Shown: positions 55,301 through 60,660, counted from the first letter of the stretch. The stretch is 64,000 bases of DNA from Mytilisepta virgata (GCA_028015205.1 CM051518.1:57739978-57803977), one strand, 5' to 3'. Translations and numbers: made by a program. Notes: a model not told the origin generated them from the sequence alone.

Positions 55301-58300
55301 CAGTATTTAGGACATAAATTTAGTTCATTCATTAACATCTCATCTTCATCTATGATCGTGACATCTATTTCATATGGTTGATATTACAGCTAACTTTTAT
55401 AAAGCTTGTTGTTTGATTTCTTATTCTTTCCTAACATTTGCAAAAGTTAAGAAAAGCTTAATGCAGAATTCATATTTCTTAAAATTTGAAGATGATTTTA
55501 TGTTCCTTTTATGTTTTAGGAGGAGAGGAACCAATTTTGTCATATGAAGCTGTTGTTCAGCAGGAGTGTAAGTTTGCAACTTGTTTGGTTTTGGCTAAGA
55601 AAAATAAAATGTATCCTTTCATTGTGGCTTAATATTTACTTCTAAAAGTGATTCGAGCAGAGTAGTGATACTGTGATATTATATTATATAAACCAAAGGT
55701 GTAAAGTTCAGTATTTGATGAAATTGACAAACATTCGGAATTTGAAAAATATCATTAACTTTTCTGAGTTCTAATGTAGTGGAAGTTTATCATGTTTGAA
55801 CAAAGAAACAATTATAATAACAACAATAATAATTATAATTATATTTACAGTGAAGTATACAAGACCTGTAATTATCCTTGGTCCATTAAAAGACAGGATA
55901 AATGATGATTTGATATCAGAGTTTCCTGACAAATTTGGCAGCTGTGTTCCTCGTAAGTACTAAAACTTTATCCAAATTAATAAATTTTTATTTCTATGGC
56001 AAAATCATTAAACTTCTACTTTTTCTTTAAGGCATTTAAAGGCAAAGATCTATTGTAACGAAAGTTTATTTTACTGATGCACACCCATTATAGTTTTCAT
56101 TATGATTGTAAAGAGAATCATATTTATTATACTTTATGTAAGAATGCAAGCTTTTCATTGGTCAATTTGTGGGTAACATTCTAATCTAACACATACCTCA
56201 GCATGTAACATTTCTTTTAATGTTACCCTCTTGTGCTTTGTGTAAAAATTGGCAATTTTCTCCATGTACTAGACTGCAGGCAAATTATAAAGCATGTCAG
56301 TTAAAAAAAACCAAAATATCTGTGTCTGTTTTAGAGTGGGTGTATTTTGCCACATTTACAATCATGGAATTACTAGTTTAGGTAGAGCAAATGAACCCAA
56401 AAATGTCAACATGCAGTTATGAACTTTTAAAAACTATTGGAAAAAAACATTCAGTATAAAAAGTAAATAACGCATGACTGACAGGGTGATAGAGCAGTAC
56501 AGAAATTCATATTATTATATTTTGGTGTACATACAAATATTCCTGTTTTATTTTAGATACTACAAGAACAAAAAGAGATTATGAGGAGGATTCTCGGGAT
56601 TATCATTTTGTTGAATCTAGAGAGCAAATGGAGCGTGACATTCAAAACCATTTATTTATAGAAGCTGGTCAATACAATGATAATTTGTATGGTACCAGTG
56701 TAGCATCTGTCAAAGAAGTGGCAGAAAAGGTCAGTGGGAATTTAAAATGCAGCACTTGGTCTAATGAATTAAGGAATTTACTGAAGGAAATTTTTTTGTC
56801 CCCCGCAAACGAAAGCATTTCGGGGTATATAGTAATAGTATCCATGCACCCGTCATTCCGTCCGCCCCAAAGACGTTGTGAATGCAACTTCTCTGAAACT
56901 GTTTGACAGAAAACTTTCTAACTTTGAAGGAGTGTTTGCCATCATAAGTAGTTGATCATATTGTATCAGCATTTTGATTTGACAATTTTTATGGGAGTTA
57001 TGGGATTTGATCATTTGTTTGGGGGTATTGCAACATTGACATCTTGTGAATGCAAGTCCTCTGAGACTGTTTGACAGAAAACTTTTAAACACTGTAGGAT
57101 TGTTTGCCATCATGTGTTGTTGACCACACTATATCACCAGTTTGAATCAACCATTCTTACACGAGTCATTCGATTGTTTGCCTTCTGTCCCTGTTGTACA
57201 AGTCTATACATATTGGCGGGGAACATTTCGCTACTCTGTAAAAATCTCTTGTTATGGATTATATCTCATTCTAAGAGAAATTAAGAAAATTAACTGGAAA
57301 ATATACATACATAGCTTTTGTTTAAAATCTAATTTAAACTAATGTTGAAAAGATTGGAGAGACATTTAGATATAGGAAAACTTAGTAAATCTACAGAAAA
57401 CTTATTCTATCACATAACAAGGGTTATTTCAAAATCCTTTGTTGGTCCTTTTACTTTTTTTCCTACAGAATATGTTTTCTTAACGTAACATACAGATTTT
57501 CACCTTTTATAGTCTCAGTTTTTAATCAAACAATGGTCTACTGTATTTTTGTATATTGATCATTTTGAACTTATCAACCGTCAGACACACATCACTTTGA
57601 AGACTTGATAGTAATATAAATTGTCTATTTCAGGGCAAACATTGTATATTAGATGTGAGTGGCAATGCTATTAAAAGATTACAAGTAGCAGGATTATATC
57701 CAGTAGCTATCCTTATCAAACCAAAATCTGTAGATTCTATTATGTAAGTAAATATTACTGGGATCAAAAAATTTCTTTGGCCAGTTCCTGTCCATATGGC
57801 AAGTGATAAGGTCACATTTTGGTACATGTGATGTCTTTATATCAACTGAAATGAAATTACATTGGATTTTTATGGACAAAAATGTATTGTTAATTACTGA
57901 TGCAGTCACTTTTCCAATAAGCAAAACAAGATGTTAACTGAATTTATAATTTTTGATATTTAATATTAGTTTTTAAAAGGAACAACCAAACAGTTTTTGA
58001 TACTCTCTAATTTTTAACACGAAACTTAAATAAAACATTAAACTACCAAGATAAAGTCTCTGCACACAAGTAGCTTCAACTGCACTTATTGCATTATGTG
58101 TAACAGCATTGCATCTCAATGAATCTGATATCTGATCTACTTTGAAATCAAAGCTTGGAAAAATTGTAAGATAGAAATTGTGTACATTGAAGTGGTATTC
58201 GACAATCATTAAAAATACTTCTGATTACATTTTTAGGGATATGAATAAAAGAATTACAGAAGACCAAGCTAGAATGACGTATGAAAGAACAATGAAATTA

Positions 58301-58934
58301 GAACACGAGTTCGGGGAATACTTTACTGGTAGGGAGTACTAATTTAATGAACACTACTGTTACCAGTGTTGTGTTTTATATTGGATATTGAGCACTGCAT
58401 AAATTTAAACCATTTCACTTATTTTCAATATATAAAAGAAATGGTTGATAAATTCTCGACTAAATTCACACGTGCACAGGACAAACTTTAAAGCAATGGA
58501 ACAAGAATTTTATTGTTGTCCCTCTTGAAGTTGTAGTTAGGCCTTCAATAAGGAGAATGGTCTCACACCTCGTTGGCACTTAGCATATTCGTGTCATTCT
58601 TAAACACAATCACTGAATTAATAAATACATATATTAACCCATTAATTCTATATGTATATACAAGTCTGCAGTTTTAAAATAAAATGACATGACAAACACA
58701 TTGTGTAAATGTGATTCCAGTATGTTGAGTTATTTATTTAAATTATTGCTTCATAAATTTGTCGTAGTTTATTACATCAAAATATTTGTTGTTATTTTTC
58801 AACACTCAAAATATTTGTACATTTCAGCTGTTGTTCAAGGTGATACAGCTATTGAAATTTATGGAAAGGTCAAAGAGGTCATCAGAGACCAGTCAGGGCC
58901 AACAATTTGGGTACCAGCAAAAGACAAGTTGTGA
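4813..58934 (+). CDS. dlg1: Discs large (DLG) MAGUK scaffold gene, 20 exons, 5'-incomplete
   Basis: Joining the 20 exons listed below gives an uninterrupted frame of 2118 nt (705 residues plus stop, counting from the ATG at 4813). Domain order: PDZ1 (about 11-98, GLGF loop 20-23), PDZ2 (about 105-190, GLGF 115-118), PDZ3 (about 246-330, GLGF 257-260), SH3 (about 361-430, ALFDYD 366-371), basic HOOK linker (about 430-490) and GK (about 516-705). This order and the near-identity to animal Dlg in the GK domain identify the family firmly. DLG proteins are non-enzymatic scaffolds under the membrane at synapses and epithelial junctions; they gather channels, receptors and polarity proteins (Scribble/Lgl module) through PDZ domains and bind phosphoproteins through GK. 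Each PDZ carries the helix-B histidine (His76, His171, His307) typical of class I domains that bind C-terminal S/T-x-hydrophobic peptides. N-terminal exons (L27 or cysteine-rich) were not found, so the protein is probably longer. Confidence 0.95.
4861..5264 (+). other. Intron A-B (404 bp)
   Basis: GT-AG intron. Nothing else seen in it. Confidence 0.85.
5265..5389 (+). CDS. dlg1: dlg exon B: first half of PDZ1
   Basis: Follows acceptor AAATTTCAG and ends at TTAA|GTAAGT, phase 0 in, phase 2 out. Encodes residues 17-57 plus two bases of Lys58, including the carboxylate-binding loop [12 protein letters not shown] and the [18 protein letters not shown] strand-loop core of PDZ1. This is the peptide-binding half of the domain; the helix with the ligand-selective histidine is in the next exon, 16.5 kb away. 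Confidence 0.95.
5539..7360 (+). mobile_element. AGCTCACCTG element, copy 1 (Helentron/pearl-like, non-autonomous)
   Basis: Begins after a T run with a 29-nt hairpin at 5539-5567 (AGCTCAC...GTGAGCT, inner stem TGGCC/GGCCA, loop AAA). The body has degenerate repeats of a TCTCCTCTGAAA...GGCCAAAT phrase. It ends with AAGGTGAGC at 7324-7332, a decayed hairpin and CTAG followed by T. No protein-coding capacity is seen. A separate TIR element is nested inside. Flanks carry GATAAGGCCA-T8 in inverted orientation. Confidence 0.8.
6241..6725. mobile_element. Nested TIR element (MITE, hAT-like ends)
   Basis: A 485-bp insertion with perfect 11-bp terminal inverted repeats, CAGGGTTGCCA (6241-6251) and TGGCAACCCTG (6715-6725). 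The host sequence resumes across it (CTATGGAA before, GAAAGTCTTTTAT after), which matches the undisturbed parallel phrase near 5815. A possible imperfect short target duplication is ATGGAA/ATTGAA. Ends starting CAGGG are common in hAT elements, but the usual 8-bp duplication is not clear. Open frames inside are short and unrelated to transposase as far as I can see. Confidence 0.8.
10840..12772 (+). mobile_element. AGCTCACCTG element, copy 2, with 166-bp tandem modules
   Basis: 5' hairpin at 10840-10870 (inner stem GACCC/GGGTC), GTC-rich microsatellite at about 10886-10920, then a body that becomes a tandem array: the phrase ACCAAGAT recurs, with small changes, at 11683, 11850, 12016, 12182, 12348, 12502 and 12625, that is every 166-167 bp before decaying to 154 and 123. 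CAGGTGAGC lies at 12739-12747, a 3' hairpin (AGGCTCT-TG-AGAGCCT) at 12753-12768, then CTAG and T. Confidence 0.85.
14935..14950. repeat. G16 homopolymer
   Basis: Sixteen consecutive G. Likely slippage-prone and a potential quadruplex; the length may also be an assembly approximation. Confidence 0.95.
15409..15512. mobile_element. Small MITE-like inverted repeat
   Basis: The left end CAGGGCCCGGTTGTTC and the right end GTTGAACAACTAGGCACAG are inverted copies; 23 of about 29 end bases pair. The inside is built from GGTTAAA/TTTAACC motifs. No coding potential. No clear target duplication. Confidence 0.7.
17755..17812 (+). other. Cryptic exon-like segment in intron B-C
   Basis: Bounded by TCTATCCAG and CGCAG|GTAATT, 58 nt, open in all three frames. 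It is not a multiple of three, so it cannot be a neutral cassette between exons B and C. One frame has an internal ATG ([14 protein letters not shown]) that would splice to exon C in frame, as a hypothetical alternative start. No family resemblance. Confidence 0.15.
20678..21775 (+). mobile_element. AGCTCACCTG element, copy 3
   Basis: 5' hairpin at 20678-20708 (inner stem TGGACC/GGTCCA), GTC microsatellite at about 20724-20757, and two long internal units about 504 bp apart sharing ACATGGC(C/T)GCCATGGC and the following phrase (from about 20882 and 21385). CAGGTGAGC at 21742-21750, 3' hairpin AGGCTCC-TG-GGAGCCT at 21756-21771, then CTTG and T. It ends only 140 bp before exon C. Confidence 0.85.
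21916..22018 (+). CDS. dlg1: dlg exon C: second half of PDZ1
   Basis: Acceptor GATTTTTCAG, donor TTG|GTATGT, phase 2 in, phase 0 out. Encodes residues 58-92 ([20 protein letters not shown] and onward to TRVVL). His76 at the start of helix B indicates class I ligand preference, a rule known for PDZ domains. It joins in frame to exon B (AA|A, Lys58). Confidence 0.95.
22019..23137 (+). other. Intron C-D (1.1 kb)
   Basis: About 22459-22790 looks like a decayed repeat: CTCCCAC...GGGGGGTATATAGT near its start, then ATTTCATCCGTCCG and CTCCTCCTGAACCAGTGAAT phrases, matching the style of the repeats at 44999 and 56797. Nothing else seen. Confidence 0.6.
23138..23204 (+). CDS. dlg1: dlg exon D: PDZ1-PDZ2 linker
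   Basis: Acceptor TATATTTTTCAG, donor AAAG|GTAATG, phase 0 in, phase 1 out. Encodes residues 93-114, [20 protein letters not shown] then NK, the short linker that fixes the PDZ1-PDZ2 tandem and the first strand of PDZ2. The compact linker is typical of DLG proteins. Confidence 0.94.
23205..23961 (+). other. Intron D-E (757 bp)
   Basis: Contains a 237-nt open frame (23317-23553) with no recognisable product; the same stretch carries loosely inverted phrases (CATGTCACTTTCCATATTGG and GATGTGGAAAATGTCATG), so a decayed repeat is more likely than a gene. Confidence 0.6.
23962..24098 (+). CDS. dlg1: dlg exon E: first half of PDZ2
   Basis: Acceptor ATGTTTTACAG, donor GCT|GTAAAT, phase 1 in, phase 0 out. 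Residues 115-160: [20 protein letters not shown], then [26 protein letters not shown]. The GNQHIPGDN signature is specific to PDZ2 of DLG. The frame also runs open upstream of the acceptor to 23886, but that stretch is intron. Confidence 0.96.
24099..26227 (+). other. Intron E-F (2.1 kb)
   Basis: Holds AGCTCACCTG element copy 4 (24736-25837). The rest is AT-rich without features. Confidence 0.85.
24736..25837 (+). mobile_element. AGCTCACCTG element, copy 4
   Basis: 5' hairpin at 24736-24766 (inner stem TGACCC/GGGTCA), no clear GTC tract, body of repeated CTTGTCTGAAAC...CCAATTAGA...CAAGATGGCC units at irregular spacing, CAGGTGAGC at 25804-25812 and 3' hairpin AGGCTCC-TG-GGAGCCT at 25818-25833. 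Same orientation as the gene. Non-coding. Confidence 0.83.
26228..26360 (+). CDS. dlg1: dlg exon F: second half of PDZ2 plus linker
   Basis: Acceptor TTTTCTAG, donor CCCCAA|GTAAGT, phase 0 in, phase 1 out. Residues 161-204: [20 protein letters not shown], then the last strand VVRLTVAKP and a Ser/Pro/Glu-rich linker start. His171 sits at the class I position. The 3' end of this exon, donor included, is repeated in decayed form downstream in the intron (26370-26690). Reading past the donor meets a TAA at 26369. Confidence 0.95.
26370..26690 (+). repeat. Decayed tandem copies of the exon F 3' end with splice donor
   Basis: Four degenerate copies follow exon F directly. Copy 1 (about 26370-26460) matches the exon from GCTGCTGAA to its donor, with 17 identical bases (AAAATTCACCCCCAAGT) across the junction, and ends in GTGAGT at 26452. 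Copy 2 is shortened but keeps ACATCAGAAAATT and GTAAGT at 26511. Copy 3 keeps GCTAAACCATCAACCAGAA and GTGAGT at 26598. Copy 4 (26607-26690) keeps TTGCCAAATCATCATATCAA but no donor. None keeps a useful reading frame with the exon. Confidence 0.85.
26948..27079. repeat. Foldback (long hairpin) element
   Basis: A near-perfect inverted repeat: the left arm starts ATTTCCCTTGCATTAGTGAA and the right arm ends with its complement (TTCACTAATGCAAGGGAAAT). Arms are about 60 bp with a short loop around GGGCTTGCTCG. The body contains TTCACCC/GGGTGAA and TTTCCCGAG/CTCGAGGGAAA pairs with a few mismatches. It is probably a MITE-like foldback insertion in the intron before exon G. Confidence 0.85.
27302..27419 (+). 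CDS. dlg1: dlg exon G: PDZ2-PDZ3 linker
   Basis: Acceptor AACATTTTTCAG, donor CCAAG|GTAGGA, phase 1 in, phase 2 out. Residues 205-243, a disordered linker rich in Pro, Ser, Thr and Asn ([20 protein letters not shown] then DLP). Linker sequence is poorly conserved between DLG proteins; the exon is accepted because both splice sites are good, both phases match neighbours, and it is open throughout. A proline cluster SPPTPP could be a site for SH3 or proline-directed kinases (inference). Confidence 0.88.
28113..28380 (+). mobile_element. tRNA-derived SINE with 11-bp target-site duplication
   Basis: The head resembles a tRNA: A box TGGCCGAGTGG (28123-28133) and B-box-like GTTTGAATC (28192-28200). 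The tail has CTTCCTCCACCAATAAAAAC and TGGCTGCCGCGA, then GCTGAAAACGGCATAAAACC and an A-rich end. TTTGAAAAATT precedes (28102-28112) and follows (28381-28391) the insert, a perfect target-site duplication showing retroposition. The layout resembles mollusc V-SINE (RUDI-type) elements; the exact family is inferred. Confidence 0.85.
30893..31356 (+). mobile_element. AGCTCACCTG element, copy 5, truncated
   Basis: Two partial starts (AGCTCACCTG at 30893 and 31004) lead into a short body with the TTCTCTGAAACCACTGGGC and CAAGATGG phrases. CAGGTGAGC at 31323-31331, 3' hairpin AGGTTCC-TG-GGAGCCT at 31337-31352. Probably an insertion into, or deletion within, an older copy. Confidence 0.75.
32590..32760 (+). 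mobile_element. Decayed SINE copy
   Basis: Shares phrases with the SINE at 28113: GGCCTTGGTG, ATCACTAGCCT-TCAACACT, GGTGTATTAACTCCTAT, CCTTCACTAATAAAAACTGG. The promoter boxes are lost and no target duplication remains. Confidence 0.65.
33811..33861 (+). CDS. dlg1: Candidate alternative 51-nt cassette exon of dlg (PDZ2-PDZ3 linker)
   Basis: Flanked by acceptor CTTTTTCTACTAG and a near-consensus donor CAGAG|GTAAGA. It is a multiple of three and enters and leaves in phase 2, exactly the phase of the G-to-H junction, so it can be included or skipped without breaking the frame. In that frame it is open and inserts 17 residues, [17 protein letters not shown], just before the EPRRV start of PDZ3. 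The basic and tyrosine-rich insert (YYYDP) could alter linker phosphorylation or PDZ3 context (inference). I recognise no named counterpart. Confidence 0.6.
35911..35930. repeat. 20-bp perfect palindrome in a decayed repeat
   Basis: TGATGATATCGATATCATCA is self-complementary. The following 130 bp contain further GGTGATAC motifs (AGGGTGATACAGC, GGGGTGATACGGC), suggesting an old foldback-type repeat up to about 36055. Confidence 0.7.
36148..36165 (+). other. Candidate 18-nt microexon
   Basis: Acceptor TGTTTTTCCAG and donor GTAAG|GTAAGA bound 18 nt that are in phase 2-2 for the G-H junction and open (adds RNVFTV). Chance matches of this size are not rare in a 16 kb intron. Confidence 0.2.
37266..37310. 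repeat. C17 followed by (AC)14
   Basis: C run at 37266-37282 joined directly to an AC dinucleotide microsatellite at 37283-37310. Confidence 0.95.
41106..41493 (+). mobile_element. 388-bp retroposed element with 12-bp target-site duplication
   Basis: CCAAGAATACCC occurs at 41094-41105 and again at 41494-41505, exactly flanking the insert. The insert is GC-richer than its surroundings, and its 3' end (GACGTTAAGCAACAATCAA then ACAATCAATCAA) is a CAAT-type simple tail. This is a SINE or 5'-truncated LINE; the similar end at 53438-53523 suggests one LINE partner. Parent family not identified. Confidence 0.85.
44008..44164 (+). CDS. dlg1: dlg exon H: first part of PDZ3
   Basis: Acceptor TATATTTTCAG, donor ACT|GTAAGT, phase 2 in, phase 0 out. 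Residues 244-296: [20 protein letters not shown], then [33 protein letters not shown]. The REPR lead and the [11 protein letters not shown] core are diagnostic of DLG PDZ3. A Cys (CGEL) stands where many family members have Ser. Confidence 0.96.
44165..44510 (+). other. Intron H-I (346 bp)
   Basis: GT-AG intron within PDZ3. Nothing else seen; the exon H frame happens to stay open to 44314. Confidence 0.85.
44511..44613 (+). CDS. dlg1: dlg exon I: second part of PDZ3
   Basis: Acceptor CATTGTAG, donor AGAAG|GTAGGT, phase 0 in, phase 1 out. Residues 297-330: [20 protein letters not shown], then [14 protein letters not shown]. His307 is the class I histidine. The [13 protein letters not shown] run into the next exon forms the extra C-terminal helix of DLG PDZ3. 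Confidence 0.96.
44614..45388 (+). other. Intron I-J (775 bp) with decayed repeat
   Basis: About 44999-45330 looks like a repeat starting TTATACCCCCA...TTGGGGCTATA, a weak 5' hairpin, followed by GTCTGTTCGTTAGTTTGTTC and TTTCTCAGAAACTGCTGAA, the style also seen at 22459 and 56797. A stretch at 44650-44710 shares AAAGCT and TATTAGAAGT with the exon I end. Confidence 0.55.
45389..45491 (+). CDS. dlg1: dlg exon J: PDZ3 extra helix and SH3 start
   Basis: Acceptor TATTTTATAG, donor GTCAG|GTGAGT, phase 1 in, phase 2 out. Residues 331-364: [17 protein letters not shown], a short Ser/Thr/Gly linker, then [12 protein letters not shown], the first SH3 strand. The KR-L-VRALFDYD junction into exon K is a family hallmark. 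Confidence 0.96.
45492..45974 (+). other. Intron J-K (483 bp)
   Basis: GT-AG intron. Nothing else seen in it. Confidence 0.85.
45975..46151 (+). CDS. dlg1: dlg exon K: SH3 domain core
   Basis: Acceptor ATAATTACAG, donor CGAAG|GTAAAG, phase 2 in, phase 2 out. Residues 365-423: [20 protein letters not shown], the GDILHV strand, [12 protein letters not shown] (RT/n-Src and Trp-Trp core), and GIIPSKR. MAGUK SH3 domains do not bind Pro-rich ligands in the classical way; they pack against GK through a split fold completed after the HOOK. Confidence 0.97.
46440..48925 (+). mobile_element. ATACGACCGC compound element (Helentron/pearl-like, non-autonomous)
   Basis: Starts with a hairpin at 46440-46468 (ATACGACCGCA / TGCGGTCGTAT) and a GTC microsatellite (46484-46509). 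Then come three units of about 160 bp (GTATAAG phrase at 46554, 46714, 46875), then units recurring every 260 bp (TTAAACTTTGTTTGATTTCAT from about 47000, 47260, 47520), each made of two diverged halves of about 130 bp. A G-rich region follows, with a 190-bp direct duplication (47833-48008 and 48483-48665). TGCGGTCGTAT recurs at 48890-48900, then hairpin GCTGCGC-CCA-GCGGAGC at 48904-48920. Short open frames inside merely reflect the tandem units. Confidence 0.82.
47818..48482. repeat. Cluster of five long G runs
   Basis: Runs of 15 G (47818-47832), 15 G (48217-48231), 12 G (48247-48258), 12 G (48349-48360) and 11 G (48472-48482), several directly after T tracts, within 665 bp inside the ATACGACCGC element. 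All lie on the sense strand of the gene. Confidence 0.9.
49570..49642 (+). CDS. dlg1: dlg exon L: SH3-HOOK transition
   Basis: Acceptor TTTTTACAG, donor GAAAAA|GTAAGT, phase 2 in, phase 0 out. Residues 424-448: [20 protein letters not shown] then NTEK. This is the basic helix-like start of the HOOK (U5) region, the site of calmodulin and protein 4.1 contacts in relatives. Confidence 0.94.
49643..50295 (+). other. Intron L-M (653 bp) with SINE tail remnant
   Basis: About 49868-49985 matches the 3' half of the SINE at 28113 (CTGGCTTCCTCCACCAATAA, AAACTAGATACTACC, ending in CTAAAAACTAAAC). It is 5'-truncated. Nothing else seen. Confidence 0.65.
50296..50410 (+). CDS. dlg1: dlg exon M: basic HOOK segment
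   Basis: Acceptor TATTTTAG, donor GAAC|GTAAGT, phase 0 in, phase 1 out. Residues 449-486: [20 protein letters not shown] then [18 protein letters not shown]. The KKKKNF-FS-FPF motif matches the alternatively spliced HOOK insert of fly and vertebrate DLG. The acceptor is a NAGNAG tandem (TAGCAG), so the exon may also start at 50299 and drop one Gln. Confidence 0.94.
50411..52914 (+). other. Intron M-N (2.5 kb)
   Basis: AT-rich. One exon-like hexanucleotide (CGGAAG, 51392-51397) sits between a good acceptor and a fair donor. A G12 run lies at 52317-52328. No other feature. Confidence 0.8.
52915..52941 (+). CDS. dlg1: dlg exon N: 27-nt microexon
   Basis: Acceptor TTTTTCCATAG, donor GGGA|GTAAGT. 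Nine codons in phase 1-1 read IGDVEANG within R/I...R context (residues 487-495). Skipping it joins exon M to exon O in frame (C|GA gives Arg, then GEEPILSYE). The perfect phase and strong sites support a real, probably alternative, microexon in the HOOK-GK linker, a region of regulated splicing in DLG genes. Confidence 0.75.
52942..55519 (+). other. Intron N-O (2.6 kb)
   Basis: Contains a short retroposed fragment (53438-53523). The remainder is AT-rich without a supported feature. Confidence 0.8.
53438..53523 (+). mobile_element. 5'-truncated retroposon fragment
   Basis: Ends in GGCGTTAAACAACAATCAAT plus further CAAT units. Flanked by near-identical GTATCAACAGCAT (53425-53437) and GTACCAACAACAT (53524-53536), read as a slightly decayed 13-bp target-site duplication. 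The tail resembles that of the element at 41106-41493. Confidence 0.75.
55520..55567 (+). CDS. dlg1: dlg exon O: HOOK-GK junction
   Basis: Acceptor TTATGTTTTAG, donor GGAGT|GTAAGT, phase 1 in and out. Residues 496-511: [16 protein letters not shown]. The LSYE-V stretch is the conserved strand that completes the split SH3 fold just before GK. Confidence 0.95.
55851..55952 (+). CDS. dlg1: dlg exon P: GK domain start
   Basis: Acceptor ATATTTACAG, preceded by an A/T-rich AAT-repeat stretch rather than a clear pyrimidine tract; donor CCTC|GTAAGT; phase 1 in and out. Residues 512-545: [20 protein letters not shown] then [14 protein letters not shown]. The site equivalent to the kinase P-loop reads GPLKDRIN and lacks the GxGK nucleotide-binding signature, as expected for a non-catalytic MAGUK GK. 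Confidence 0.97.
55953..56556 (+). other. Intron P-Q (604 bp)
   Basis: GT-AG intron. Nothing else seen in it. Confidence 0.85.
56557..56729 (+). CDS. dlg1: dlg exon Q: GK core
   Basis: Acceptor TTTTATTTTAG, donor GAAAAG|GTCAGT, phase 1 in, phase 0 out. Residues 546-603: [58 protein letters not shown]. This is the GMP-binding-like lobe that in MAGUKs recognises phosphorylated peptides. Compared with the usual DLG pattern there is Thr for Pro at 550 and Ser for Gly at 558. Confidence 0.97.
56730..57633 (+). other. Intron Q-R (904 bp) with tandem-unit repeat
   Basis: A repeat from about 56797 begins CCCCCGCAAACG...TTTCGGGGTATATAG and contains two units about 168 bp apart (TTGTGAATGCAA at 56876 and 57044, each followed by CTCTGA-ACTGTTTGACAGAA). 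It ends around 57200. Open frames here follow the repeat units. Confidence 0.75.
57634..57743 (+). CDS. dlg1: dlg exon R: GK central sheet
   Basis: Acceptor TGTCTATTTCAG, donor ATTAT|GTAAGT, phase 0 in, phase 2 out. Residues 604-639: [20 protein letters not shown] then [16 protein letters not shown]. It contains the strictly conserved [17 protein letters not shown] strand-helix of DLG GK domains. Confidence 0.97.
57744..58236 (+). other. Intron R-S (493 bp)
   Basis: GT-AG intron. Nothing else seen in it. Confidence 0.85.
58237..58328 (+). CDS. dlg1: dlg exon S: GK lid helices
   Basis: Acceptor ACATTTTTAG, donor TTTACTG|GTAGGG, phase 2 in, phase 1 out. Residues 640-670: [20 protein letters not shown] then [11 protein letters not shown]. 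These are the charged helices near the C-terminus of the GK domain, and the EFGEYFT run is close to the insect Dlg sequence. Confidence 0.97.
58329..58827 (+). other. Intron S-T (499 bp)
   Basis: GT-AG intron. Nothing else seen in it. Confidence 0.85.
58828..58934 (+). CDS. dlg1: dlg exon T: C-terminal end of GK and stop
   Basis: Acceptor TACATTTCAG, phase 1 in. Residues 671-705: [20 protein letters not shown] then [15 protein letters not shown] and TGA at 58932-58934. The IWVP-K-KL ending is the universal C-terminus of DLG proteins, so the protein end is certain. Confidence 0.98.
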
Positions 58935-59161
58935 GACCAAAAGTGTAATTCATTGGCTCAAGTCAGTAAAGAGTTCCTGGGAATGTTTGATTGGTTGTAA
59001 AATGGATGACACAAACTGCCACATAGTTTGTAGTTGGAAAATTGTGATAAAATTTTAATTTTTTTGTTAGTACTGACCAATCAGTGCTCTTATTACTTTC
59101 CTGATTGTTCCAAGATAATTTTGGCACAAAGATTTTGATTGGATGAGTAATTTGAATAGGA

Positions 59162-59167
59162 AATAAA
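59162..59167 (+). promoter_or_regulatory. Possible proximal poly(A) signal
   Basis: AATAAA 228 bp after the stop codon, followed by GT/T-containing sequence. Could end a short 3'UTR. Confidence 0.35.
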
Positions 59168-60654
59168 GGTTCATGGTTGCATGTAGGATCACTTTGTATG
59201 AAATACATATGATACTCGCTTCCATGACACTGAATGTAATATTCATTAGTCAAATGTCAACTCTTGCTTACCAAAGATGAGAAAAGAATCAATATCATTG
59301 TATGTGTCAACTATTTTTCAGTTATTTTCTGTGTAGGTCTACAATTTTTGTATGCTTTTAGAAATCCTGGTCAGTGCTGTTTTGTTAACATCGGGTGTTA
59401 TTTTTCCATGTGGGTAAAATCTATCAAAATTGAACATTTGATGTGAAATTGTAAACATATTTAACATCTCATGGCATTGCTTTTATATGTAGTTGAAAGG
59501 GTATACATAATTACTATGTAAGACAGGTTATATTGTGTACATTCAGGTTTTTGGTGATTTGAATTTATAGCAGATTTTGGAAGAGTTTTAAGATCTTTGT
59601 ACTTTTGAATTAAAACTTTTTTTACTGATATTTTGGTCATCACAGGTCTTTAAAAGACTTTTGGTAAAAATTAATATTTTTTTTTTATCAGCCAGGCTAA
59701 ATAATGTTGGCAGCTCAAAAACTGACAATCATTACATCTTTTTCCGTAGAAATTGTCTTGAAATGAATTTTTGTCAACAAATCAAGCATGTCAGATTTAC
59801 AGTTTGAAAGGAATATATTTGCTTATTGAAGACGAATCCTAATAATTGGAGACTTTTGCTCTTGCCACAGAATGACTTCTTTGTTATTAAATGAATTGTT
59901 AGGATTGTGTATACCCTTAGTATAATGTAGCATTATTCTAAGATTTAAATTATTTGTAGTTTTAGAGTAAAAAACGACACAATTTCAGAAGTTTTTAATT
60001 GTGATTTTGTACAAATGTAAAATATTTCATTTCCATATAGTTGTTTTAGCTGTAAATTTTATCTTCTTAATTAATTTTAAGGTGTAATTTTTATGTTAAT
60101 TTAGATTAATTTACCTCAAAGATGTCATTTAGAGTTTTCTCCTATTTTTTGAAAAGGGAGGTAGGCCTGTTTCAGAATTTACATTAAAAGTGGACGATTC
60201 TGTTGAAAAAAGATGATGCTTTGTATAGAGTAAATGTGTATGGATTATTCCATTGTCATAGTTACTTTCAGATGATCATATCAACATTGTTTCTATTCAT
60301 ACAATTTATATAATAATTGGGAACATTATATAAATGTTTGTAATCCTCAGGATATATGTGTTTTCAAGGGGATACAATCTGTCGTTTTCAAGATGAAATA
60401 TTCCGTTCAATGCTATCACTTTGCAGGCTTAGTTGTCCCCGTTCCTTGTATTGGGTTCTCTGAATCCGTGACTGGCTATGTTGTGGCTCTCCTGCCAAGA
60501 AAAATTTGGCTATATTATTGAAATCTATGTTGTGATGATTTACAAAATTAGCAGTTGCACATAAAATAGCTGTTACGTATCCTTATAGTACATAAAATGT
60601 TCTTTGCGTTAGATAAAAATTATATGTAATTTGAAAACAATATCACGAAAACAT

Positions 60655-60660
60655 AATAAA
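60655..60660 (+). promoter_or_regulatory. Possible distal poly(A) signal
   Basis: AATAAA about 1.7 kb after the stop, followed within 60 bp by T/GT-rich sequence (GCTTTTTGTTTTGCTTGG), a good downstream element. Confidence 0.4.
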
